Positions 33,740-40,912 of a stretch of 44,903 nucleotides of DNA are shown in pieces. Below the pieces are notes generated by a model. It was not told the origin of the DNA and searched no databases. It was given only the letters and a program-made list of their open reading frames with translations. The position numbers were made by a program, and so were the translations under genes. The DNA lies in NCBI GenBank assembly GCA_012522635.1, contig JAAYKA010000024.1, positions 1 to 44,903 of the forward strand. Direction: 5' to 3'. The DNA comes from Candidatus Cloacimonadota bacterium (GTDB lineage: Bacteria > Cloacimonadota > Cloacimonadia > Cloacimonadales > Cloacimonadaceae). How positions within the stretch are numbered: the stretch's first letter is position 1; every line of letters starts with the position of its first letter.

Positions 33740-33856
33740 CTATTTATTTAACCGGGATTTAAAAGTGTTGAAGTCCGACCCTTTCAGGCACAGAAAACTT
33801 GGGGAAATGGTTCCCAAAACAAAGAAATCAAAACAAGCCTTCAGGCAAGTAGTCAT
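33740..33856 (-). CDS. Possible 38-aa small protein or leader peptide
   Basis: A short frame that runs from ATG 33856 to TAG 33742-33740. A good AAGGAG (33867-33862) lies 5 bases upstream of its ATG. It stops 24 bases before the FHA gene start. The peptide begins MTTCLKACFDFF and has three Cys and a mildly hydrophobic front half, with no known motif. It could be a leader peptide, a small membrane-associated protein or chance. The strong ribosome binding site and its place at the head of the operon are the only support. Confidence 0.35.
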   Translation of the reverse strand: MTTCLKACFDFFVLGTISPSFLCLKGSDFNTFKSRLNK

Positions 33857-34034
33857 ATCGTCTCCTTGGCTCTCAAATGAACGCTAAATTATGGCTCCGA
33901 CGCATCCGAAGCCAAAATTAACTCAAGCCCCAAGTGCTTTTTTCTGTCAAGAAAAATCTCCCCAACTGATTTTTGGTATTCATTATATAGGCACCCCCTT
34001 GGCTGTGAGTTTTTCCTCTCCGGGCAGTTTTTGG

Positions 34035-34062
34035 TTGACAAATAAAGCAAGCCTTCTAAACT
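34035..34062 (+). promoter_or_regulatory. Sigma70-type promoter for the DUF6150-like gene
   Basis: TTGACA at 34035-34040 and TAAACT at 34057-34062 are 16 bases apart. The ATG at 34091 would have a leader of about 20 bases including AGGAGG. Confidence 0.45.
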
Positions 34063-34090
34063 TAGAAAACCAAATCAGGAGGTGATGAAA

Positions 34091-34423
34091 ATGAAAAAAC
34101 TGCTGTTCCTTTTGCTTGCCTTGTTCGCCGTAAGCGCCTTTGCCGGTTCTGTTTACGTGATGGACACCGGCAAGGCCGATCTCAATATCTGGGTTTGCCA
34201 ATATAAAAGCGAAGCCGACATCTGCGTGTATGTGGATGAATACCGCTCCGCCGCCAAAAACAAGGACTGCATCTGGTTTTTCGAGCGCTATAAAAGCAGT
34301 GCCGACTTCACGGTGAAATTCGTTAAATATAAATCCCAGGCAGATTTGAAGGTGTATTACGTGAAATATAAATCTCAGGCTGAGTGGCGAAAATCACACG
34401 CTTGGACGGGTAGGCTGCAATAA
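34091..34423 (+). CDS. Secreted DUF6150-like repeat protein
   Basis: A small exported protein of 110 residues. ATG 34091 is chosen because AGGAGG (34077-34082) lies 8 bases before it; GTG 34082 and ATG 34085 are too close. The signal peptide is MKKLLFLLLALFAVSAFAGS. The mature part is built of short strand repeats of about 11-12 residues carrying Y-K-S-x-A-D: QYKSEADICVYV, EYRSAAKNKDCIWF, RYKSSADFTVKF, KYKSQADLKVYY and KYKSQAEW. This fits what I recall of DUF6150 proteins of Bacteroidetes and relatives, which have no known function. It is probably a small all-beta fold. The two Cys in the early repeats could pair. Confidence 0.8.
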   Translation: MKKLLFLLLALFAVSAFAGSVYVMDTGKADLNIWVCQYKSEADICVYVDEYRSAAKNKDCIWFFERYKSSADFTVKFVKYKSQADLKVYYVKYKSQAEWRKSHAWTGRLQ

Positions 34424-34955
34424 TGTCACAAAGCTCCGTCTTTTAAAGCTTTGAGCTGCCATCGCGCTTTCCTCCTTGAGCCTGGCTCATTCATGCCTCA
34501 AGAGCTTCTCATTATCATCCCAAGCCCTATATGGGAACTTCGTTGGAAGCTATTTGGTTACACAAGAGCCACAACACGGTGGGAATATCGGAAAGACCAA
34601 ATCATTCGACTGCTTCCATAAATATAAGAACGAGTCTGTTGTAAAACACCCCGCAAGTGCTTAAACCTATATGTCGCATATGGTTATCCTTTGAAACATA
34701 AGGGAGACATAAGGAGGCAAGCAAGAGCGACCCCAAAAATCCGTTCCCAATGCCAGACTGAGACCATCCTGATGCTTAATCCAGATAAAAAATAAATTGT
34801 TCCTGATTTCGTGTTGTTGATAACTCATCCCGACATGTTTATTTAACTTGATTCGTCACAGTGTTTTCACAGCTCTCAAACAGCAAGAAAAAACAGCCCA
34901 CCAGAAAAACTGATTGACAAAAATCGGCAGCTTTTTGGGATGGTTTTCCCAATGC
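34424..34955. other. Intergenic region before tRNA pair
   Basis: These 532 bases hold repeat copy C (34613-34737) and a TTGACA at 34914-34919 that may be the -35 box of the tRNA transcript; its -10 box is not obvious. A 62-codon open frame at 34476-34664 has no ribosome binding site and no recognisable features. Nothing else is seen. Confidence 0.6.
34613..34737 (+). repeat. Dispersed intergenic repeat, copy C
   Basis: Runs CCATAAATATAAGAACGAGT, then CTGTTG, a variable middle, TGTCGCATATGGTTA, TTTGAAACATAAGGGAGAC, ATAAGGAGGCAAGCA and an ACCCCAAAA block. It is closest to copy B, with which it shares the right end. It is between the DUF6150-like gene and the tRNA genes. Confidence 0.8.
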
Positions 34956-35033
<78 letters not shown>

Positions 35034-35045
35034 CCCTTTCTTTTG

Positions 35046-35122
35046 GGGTGATTAGCTCAGCTGGTTAGAGCGCTACGTTCACATCGTAGAGGTCACTGGT
35101 TCGAATCCAGTATCACCCACCA
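35046..35122 (+). tRNA. tRNA-Val (anticodon CAC)
   Basis: A complete cloverleaf 12 bases after the first tRNA. It is identical to the first except for the wobble base (loop TTCACAT, anticodon CAC) and the D-loop, where C replaces TT. CCA is encoded at 35120-35122. It reads GUG. Confidence 0.96.
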
Positions 35123-35133
35123 CCTCCTTTAAC

Positions 35134-35158
35134 GCCCCCTTTCGAGGGGGTTTTTCTT
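35134..35158 (+). terminator. Intrinsic terminator after the tRNA pair
   Basis: CCCCCT, loop TTCG, AGGGGG is followed by TTTTTCTTTT. It ends the tRNA transcript. The remaining 217 bases to the next gene hold a TTGACA at 35301-35306, a likely -35 box of the DUF6754 cassette, with no clear -10 box at 16-18 bases. Confidence 0.88.
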
Positions 35159-35375
35159 TTTCCGGATAAAAACATCTGGAGGGGACAAAATCCTTTTTCC
35201 AATCGGTCAAAATATCTCTCTTGCGATGGCGATTTTTGTCAAAAAGATGAAAATATATCTGTATAAATCAAGTCAAATCCGCCTTAGACAAAAAAAGCAT
35301 TTGACAATTATGGCGTTTTATAGGTGATGCAATGTAAACTGAAAATAATGTTTAAAATGGTATAGGAGTTTGCGT

Positions 35376-38369
35376 ATGAAGTTGCACATACGTGCTTTAG
35401 CTTTGATCGTGCTGCTCGGACTGCTGGCCTTTGGCTGTAGCGGACCCTCTGGTGCGGATCAGAAAAAGCTTGGCAAACAGACCGTTAGCAACCTCAAGGT
35501 TGAAGATATTCGCGGTGACGGCGGCGACGGCCTGATGCTGAGTTGGAAACCACTACCCAAGGAAAGCAGAGTTCAGGAATACCGCGTCTATCGTGGAGTC
35601 CATCCAGACACATTGTTTTTCCTCGCCGCGGTGCAGGTGAACGTCAAAACCGGCGTTGGCACGGATGAAATGTTCTATTCTGACAGCGGCTACAATCCAT
35701 TGGTGAGCCTGGATTCACCCCGCAAGCTGAAAAACGAGCGCGGAGCAAAGGGCAGTGTTTTGTATCAGGGCGTCCCACGGGATGCCGAAATCATGGCCCG
35801 CCTCAGCGAATGTTACAATCTTTTCACGCAGATGGATGCCAAAGATTATTATTACAAAACCAAGAAAACAAGATCGGCAAATCCGGAGGATGAAAGCATT
35901 TATGCCGGGGTTCAATTCAACCAGCAGACCATTCTGGCTTCCTTAAAAAGCCGGAGTGAAAGCCCTGAACCGATCAAATACTATTACACGGTTGTCCCTG
36001 TGAACGAGCGTGGACAGTATCTTGGCATATCCAAACCCGTGTTCGGAACCCCGGATGATGATCCGCCAGAAGCCTCTCCCGGCCTCTACTGCGCTGCCAT
36101 CGAAGACCTGCAGGAACTCCGCTTTGAATGGGAATATCCCATCAGCCACGACGATATCCAAGTATATGAAATCCTGATGCTTGGTAATTTGGAAACCCCC
36201 AACCGGGAAAACACCATCTCCGTGGCGAGAGGCCCCGTGGGCGGTGGAGCTTTGAAAAACAACTGTGTCCTGCCGTTTGCCCAATTTGAAGCCATGGGCA
36301 TCGCTCGCAGTTGGGAAGGTTTGAAAGATTCCCATTTTGTGATTCAGTTTACCGATGGTGGCAGAAATCAATCAGGATTCAGTGAACCCTCACAGCCTGT
36401 TTTGGCTCACAGCCGCGACCTGCCCCAAACCCCGGTTTTCCGTGTGGAAGACAAACCGATGGATAAAGGTGACCGCATTTCCGTCATTTGGCAGGAGCCT
36501 GTGGTATCCATCACAAAAACTTCCGCCGTAAATGGCAAGGGCACCAAACTGAAGATAAACTATGAGATTAACAAAACCGACAGCCAAAAGCTGAAAAACA
36601 TCTATTTTGACTTCTATGAACCCGGAAAAGACAAACCATTTGCAACCATAAACGAATTTCATCAGGACAACATCATCCACCTGAATATCCCCGAAAAGTA
36701 TTCTCTCAAGGGACAAAAATTTCCCCAGGACAGTCTGAAGGTGCGCATCACCATTGCCAGCCAGCCCTATAAGATTAACCCCAAAAACGGGCGCATCGTA
36801 TATGAAAAGACACGCCTGGTGGAAAATTATGAACTGGTGCAATATCTGAAGCCAGATCCGGTGATGGTGGCCTACATGCCCACGCGTCAGCTTTTCCTGA
36901 ACGGTCAGGATGTTTCCACCATGCAAAACGTGGTGTATCGCAAAGGCTACCGTGGCAGTTCCTTCACTCAGGTGAAGACCAACACTTCCTACGAAAACAA
37001 CCTGGACGTGGCGGTGAATTACATCGCAAAAGTTGGTCAGCCAGTGCTGGGCTTCAACTTCGTGAAAGACAATACACTTTTCACATATATGAACGGCCAG
37101 CGTTTTTCCCGCAAACTCGCGTCAGGCGAAAAGGCCCAAGACCTTGCCCTGCTGCCTTCGCAGATAGATTTCACCCTGGATAATGACAGCCAAAGCCTGC
37201 TGTACTCCAGCATCTATCTGGATGAAGCCAAAAACACCGTTTCAAACCTGAAAAAAGATCTGCAGGATAAGAAAAAAGAACTGGCTGAGGACCAAAAAGC
37301 CCTCGCCATGCCCAACCCGGAAGGCGCGTTGACACTGGCGGCAAAGATTGAAGCTGGCGAAAAACAGATTGAGGCTCTCCAGGCAAAAATCGAAGCCTAC
37401 GAAAAGAATCCGCTGTTCGCGCAAGCATTGAAAGCCAAAAGCAGCCGCGCGCTGATGAGGCTTGTGTCTTCAGTGCGCGAACCGGAACAGCGCAAACATA
37501 ACTACACGATGTTCCGCACCAATGGCAAGGGACTTTTCACGGAAGCGGCTCCAGACACCTTGAATGAAGATTATGTCTATTACGCGCCCATTTCCAACTG
37601 GTTCGACTGGAACAAATTAATCTCACTTTTCGCCGTGATTATCTTCGGTGCCATGGTGGTCATTTTTGTGAACCTCGCCAAAAAAGGCAAGGATCTCTAC
37701 ATGCGTCCCATTGCGGGATTGGAGGAAATCGACAACGCCATCGGCCGTGCCACAGAAATGGGACGTCCAATGCTGTATTGCATGGGCAATGGCAGCCTTT
37801 CCGACGTCGCCACTCTGGCCTCCATGGGCATCCTCAGCCTCGTCGCCAAAAAAGCGGCGGAATATGATACCAAACTGATTGTTCCCTGCTACGACTACAT
37901 TGTGATGCCCATCGCCCAGGAAATCGTGCGCGATGCCCACTACGCGGTGGGTCGCCCGGACAGCTATGAGAAGGACAACGTTTTCTATCTCACGTCCGTG
38001 CAGTTTGCCTATGTGGCAGGCGTGAACGGAATCATGATCCGCGAACGTATGGCCACAAACTTTTTCATGGGCTACTTTGCCGCCGAAGCTCTGTTGATGA
38101 CGGAAACCGGAAACGCGGTTGGCGCCGTGCAGATTGCCGGCTCAGACGCCATCACCCAGATTCCCTTTTTCATCACCACCTGCGACTACACTCTCATCGG
38201 CGAAGAGCTTTATGCCGCTTCGGCATACCTGAACCGCGAGCCCATGCTTTTGGGCACTCTGAAAGCTCAGGACTATTTCAAGTTCCTGATCCTTGTTTTC
38301 ATTATTGCCGGTGCCGTTCTGGCCAGCTTCCAGATGACCGGATTGATGCAATTTTTCCCTTTAAAATAA
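35376..38369 (+). CDS. Giant lipoprotein with DUF6754-like membrane domain, paralogue 1
   Basis: A 997-residue envelope protein from ATG 35376 (AGGAG 8 bases upstream; TTG 35370 adds only two residues). The signal peptide ends LAFGC, so it is a lipoprotein. An Fn3-like domain follows at about 35-125 (VSNLKVEDIRGDGGDGLMLSWKPLP, YRVYRGVHPDTLFFL), then further beta-rich modules to about 610 and a coiled coil at about 615-680. A first helix lies at about 747-767, with a conserved domain at about 775-965 starting RPIAGLEEIDNAIGRATEMGRP, and a last helix at about 970-990. With a lipidated N-terminus outside, the conserved domain should be cytoplasmic. I recall this C-terminal domain as DUF6754, of no known function. 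It is the first gene of a five-gene cassette and has a paralogue at its end. Confidence 0.85.
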   Translation: MKLHIRALALIVLLGLLAFGCSGPSGADQKKLGKQTVSNLKVEDIRGDGGDGLMLSWKPLPKESRVQEYRVYRGVHPDTLFFLAAVQVNVKTGVGTDEMFYSDSGYNPLVSLDSPRKLKNERGAKGSVLYQGVPRDAEIMARLSECYNLFTQMDAKDYYYKTKKTRSANPEDESIYAGVQFNQQTILASLKSRSESPEPIKYYYTVVPVNERGQYLGISKPVFGTPDDDPPEASPGLYCAAIEDLQELRFEWEYPISHDDIQVYEILMLGNLETPNRENTISVARGPVGGGALKNNCVLPFAQFEAMGIARSWEGLKDSHFVIQFTDGGRNQSGFSEPSQPVLAHSRDLPQTPVFRVEDKPMDKGDRISVIWQEPVVSITKTSAVNGKGTKLKINYEINKTDSQKLKNIYFDFYEPGKDKPFATINEFHQDNIIHLNIPEKYSLKGQKFPQDSLKVRITIASQPYKINPKNGRIVYEKTRLVENYELVQYLKPDPVMVAYMPTRQLFLNGQDVSTMQNVVYRKGYRGSSFTQVKTNTSYENNLDVAVNYIAKVGQPVLGFNFVKDNTLFTYMNGQRFSRKLASGEKAQDLALLPSQIDFTLDNDSQSLLYSSIYLDEAKNTVSNLKKDLQDKKKELAEDQKALAMPNPEGALTLAAKIEAGEKQIEALQAKIEAYEKNPLFAQALKAKSSRALMRLVSSVREPEQRKHNYTMFRTNGKGLFTEAAPDTLNEDYVYYAPISNWFDWNKLISLFAVIIFGAMVVIFVNLAKKGKDLYMRPIAGLEEIDNAIGRATEMGRPMLYCMGNGSLSDVATLASMGILSLVAKKAAEYDTKLIVPCYDYIVMPIAQEIVRDAHYAVGRPDSYEKDNVFYLTSVQFAYVAGVNGIMIRERMATNFFMGYFAAEALLMTETGNAVGAVQIAGSDAITQIPFFITTCDYTLIGEELYAASAYLNREPMLLGTLKAQDYFKFLILVFIIAGAVLASFQMTGLMQFFPLK

Positions 38370-38381
38370 AAGAGGTCCCTA

Positions 38382-39008
38382 ATGAAGAAAACCATACCGC
38401 TATTGGTCGTAATCCTTGGAGGGTTCATCTGGTTGGCTTGGGTGTTTGTGCCCCACAGATTGCTCCAGGATGTTTTCTACTATGATTTCTACCTGCCCTG
38501 GGCTCGTGCCATGGCTCCTTTTGGAATGCTTTTGGGCGTGATGAGCCTCTCCATGATGCACTATGGCAAAATCCGCCGCAAGGCTCCAAAATGGCAATAC
38601 AGCTTCTTTTTCTTTGCCGGATTCATTGCCACCTCACTGGCCGGGTTCATCGGAGGCACCCAAAAAGGCGGCCTGTACATGTGGCTGTTTGAAAACCTGC
38701 AAATGCCGATGAGTTCCACGATGTTCTCGCTTCTGGCGTTTTACATGGCATCAGCGGCCTACAAGGCTTTCCGAGCCCGCTCGGCTGAAGCCACAGTGCT
38801 GCTGATTGCCGCCATCATCGTGATGCTGGCCCAGGTTCCCCTCGGCGTGAAAATTAGCCGCCATCTGCCTGATATTTCGCAGTGGATTTTGGACGTTCCA
38901 AACCTTGCCTCAAAACGTGGCATCATGTTGGGCGTGGGTCTTGGCAGCGTTGCCACCACCCTGAAAATCCTGTTGGGAATTGAACGCTCGTATCTGGGAG
39001 GAGATTGA
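38382..39008 (+). CDS. Polytopic membrane protein of the DUF6754 cassette, 208 aa
   Basis: I do not recognise this protein. It has about six hydrophobic helices (residues about 5-25, 43-63, 73-92, 108-127, 138-156 and 183-200) joined by short loops with Arg/Lys on one side. No transporter or enzyme motif is visible. AGAGG lies 7 bases before the ATG, 12 bases past the stop of the giant lipoprotein, so it is co-transcribed. Size and helix count match the third membrane gene of the cassette (40217-40831), with which it may pair, though the two do not align clearly. Confidence 0.8.
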   Translation: MKKTIPLLVVILGGFIWLAWVFVPHRLLQDVFYYDFYLPWARAMAPFGMLLGVMSLSMMHYGKIRRKAPKWQYSFFFFAGFIATSLAGFIGGTQKGGLYMWLFENLQMPMSSTMFSLLAFYMASAAYKAFRARSAEATVLLIAAIIVMLAQVPLGVKISRHLPDISQWILDVPNLASKRGIMLGVGLGSVATTLKILLGIERSYLGGD

Positions 39009-39010
39009 TC

Positions 39011-40204
39011 ATGGAAGAAAAACTCACCCTGTTTGAACGCATCCAAAAGCTTGACCGCCGCTGGGTTTATATCGTTGTGGCGCTGGCGATTATCATTCCG
39101 CTGATGCTTCCCTACAACTCCGACAACGTCACCTCGCCGCCCACGGAAAATGTCTATCAAATGATTGATTCCTTCGCGGGACGTGAAGACCGCGCCATCC
39201 TGATGAGCTTCTATCACGATGCTTCCACCATGTCGGAACTTTATCCCATGCAGGTTGCCATCATCCGCCACTGTTTTGAACGCAACGTGAAGGTCTTTTT
39301 TCTGTCCTTCCTTCCTCAAGGTGCGCCCATCATTGACATGGCCATCAACACAGTCAAGGAAGAATATCCCCACATCAAAAGCGGAACGGACTATTGCAAC
39401 TTTGGCTATATCCCGGCTTCGCTGATTATGGCCACCGTGATTGGAATGGGTGATAACATCGCCACCGCGGTTCCCACCGACGCCGAAGGGCGCAAAGTGG
39501 AAAACCTGCCCATCATGAAAGGAATCACAAACTACACCGAGATGAACTTGGTGATTGAATTCTCCGGCTCGGTTGCAGGTGGTTATTGGCTTGCCTACGC
39601 CCGTCCCAAATTTGGCACAAACATCGCCGTGGGCGTCACTGCTGTGATGGCAGCGGATGAATATCCCTATCTGCAAACCGGCCAATTCATTGGCATGCTG
39701 GCAGGCCTCAAGGGCGCCGCTGAATATGAAAAACTGGTGGATGTCTTTGCCGCCTACCGTGAACCGGGTCAACCACTTATCCCCTACGTGGATGCCAGCG
39801 GTAAAAAACACGTGCCAGGCCGCCCCTTCAGCGAAGACCTTCTGGAAAAATCCGATATTCAGGATTTGATTAAGATTACCACCCAAACCGAAGCCAAATT
39901 CACCTCCGCGGAGTTTGAAAGCTTCGTCACCACACAATCATTGACCGACCAGGCAAAGATTCGCCAGGCTAAAACAGAATCCGACGGCAAAATATTAATC
40001 GATGTCAGCAAGCTGAAAGAGGACGATTTTGAGTCCGGCACCTGGAGCGCGCTGAACCGTATGACGCGCAACACGCCATATAAATTCAAGGTCGCCCGCA
40101 TCGGCATGAACGCCCAATCAGTTGCCCACATGATGATTATCGCGTTCATCCTGATCGGAAACATCGGCTACTTCATACAACGCGCCCGCACAGGCAAGAA
40201 ATAA
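39011..40204 (+). CDS. Bitopic membrane protein of the DUF6754 cassette, 397 aa
   Basis: A protein with one helix near residues 17-34 (WVYIVVALAIIIPLMLPY) and one near the C-terminus (VAHMMIIAFILIGNIGYFIQ). Between them lies a domain of about 325 residues that should lie outside the cytoplasm if the N-terminus is inside. It has a Rossmann-like feel: alternating strands and helices in DRAILMSFYHDASTMSEL, RHCFERNVKVFFLSF, GYIPASLIMATVIG and NIAVGVTAVMAADEYPYLQ. No nucleotide-binding loop or catalytic motif is evident. ATG 39011 has GGGAGGAG 8 bases upstream; TTG 39005 overlaps the previous stop and adds two residues. The family is unknown to me. Confidence 0.8.
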   Translation: MEEKLTLFERIQKLDRRWVYIVVALAIIIPLMLPYNSDNVTSPPTENVYQMIDSFAGREDRAILMSFYHDASTMSELYPMQVAIIRHCFERNVKVFFLSFLPQGAPIIDMAINTVKEEYPHIKSGTDYCNFGYIPASLIMATVIGMGDNIATAVPTDAEGRKVENLPIMKGITNYTEMNLVIEFSGSVAGGYWLAYARPKFGTNIAVGVTAVMAADEYPYLQTGQFIGMLAGLKGAAEYEKLVDVFAAYREPGQPLIPYVDASGKKHVPGRPFSEDLLEKSDIQDLIKITTQTEAKFTSAEFESFVTTQSLTDQAKIRQAKTESDGKILIDVSKLKEDDFESGTWSALNRMTRNTPYKFKVARIGMNAQSVAHMMIIAFILIGNIGYFIQRARTGKK

Positions 40205-40216
40205 AGGGAGCATATC

Positions 40217-40831
40217 ATGACCTTTGAACTCTTTAGCAATCTGGTGGGTGCATTTTTCACCCTCTGCATCTTCTCGTTCCTCTACAAGGATAACCCGCTC
40301 TATCAGATGTCCGAACAGCTTTTGGTGGGAATTTCCCTGGGATATTCGCTGGTGTTGGTTTACGAACGCACCTTCATCCCCTTCTTTGTGCAGCCCATTT
40401 TCCTGAAGCATGAATGGATTCTCATCATTCCCAGCATCATTGGAATGTTCTATCTGCTGCGCTTTTCCCGCAAACTGAGCTGGCTGTCGCGCTATCCCAT
40501 TGCCTTTTCGATGATGGGAGTTGGCGCCTCTGTGGCTTTGGCGATGCACAACAGCATCCTGGTGCAGATGCGCCAAGCCATGGTGCCGCTGGAAAGTGTG
40601 AACCTGGCGCTCATCTTCATCGGAACCATCGCCGTGCTGCTCTATTTCTTCTTTTCCAAGGCCCACACCGGGGTTTATGGAAAGTTTGTGGACATCGGAA
40701 AATGGTTCATGATGGTGGGCTTCGGAGCCTCCTTCGGACTCACCGTGATGGCGCGTATTTCGCTGTTAATCGGGCGAATCCAGTTCCTGGTAAACGACGT
40801 TTTCATGGCCATAAAACAGGCCTGGTTCTGA
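40217..40831 (+). CDS. Polytopic membrane protein of the DUF6754 cassette, 204 aa
   Basis: A second six-helix protein: helices at about residues 8-25, 38-58, 72-90, 98-118, 126-145 and 158-185. Charged residues are few and lie in loops (KDNPLYQMSEQLLVGISLG, RTFIPFFVQPIFLKHEW). It has no recognisable transporter motif. GGGAG is just upstream of its ATG, 13 bases past the previous stop. An intrinsic terminator-like hairpin follows 15 bases after its stop, so it may be the last gene on most transcripts. Confidence 0.8.
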   Translation: MTFELFSNLVGAFFTLCIFSFLYKDNPLYQMSEQLLVGISLGYSLVLVYERTFIPFFVQPIFLKHEWILIIPSIIGMFYLLRFSRKLSWLSRYPIAFSMMGVGASVALAMHNSILVQMRQAMVPLESVNLALIFIGTIAVLLYFFFSKAHTGVYGKFVDIGKWFMMVGFGASFGLTVMARISLLIGRIQFLVNDVFMAIKQAWF

Positions 40832-40845
40832 TGATTTCCTCTTTT

Positions 40846-40879
40846 GGGGGAAGACCAGCATGGCTTCCCCCCTTTAGTT
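40846..40879 (+). terminator. Intrinsic terminator or attenuator inside the DUF6754 cassette
   Basis: GGGGGAAG plus CCA pairs with TGG plus CTTCCCCC across a GCA loop with one bulged A, followed by a T-rich run ending TTTTTT. It lies between the third membrane gene and the second giant lipoprotein gene, on the coding strand, and should lower expression of the second one. Confidence 0.72.
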
Positions 40880-40912
40880 TTTTCAAACCAATAAAATATT
40901 GAGAGCCTTCTG

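Noticed and set aside
34476-34664. 62-codon open frame before the tRNA genes
   Set aside because: No ribosome binding site and its end overlaps repeat copy C.
38759-39937. 392-codon minus-strand open frame in the DUF6754 cassette
   Set aside because: It is antisense to two well-supported membrane genes with good ribosome binding sites, and its Gly/His-rich product has no domain.
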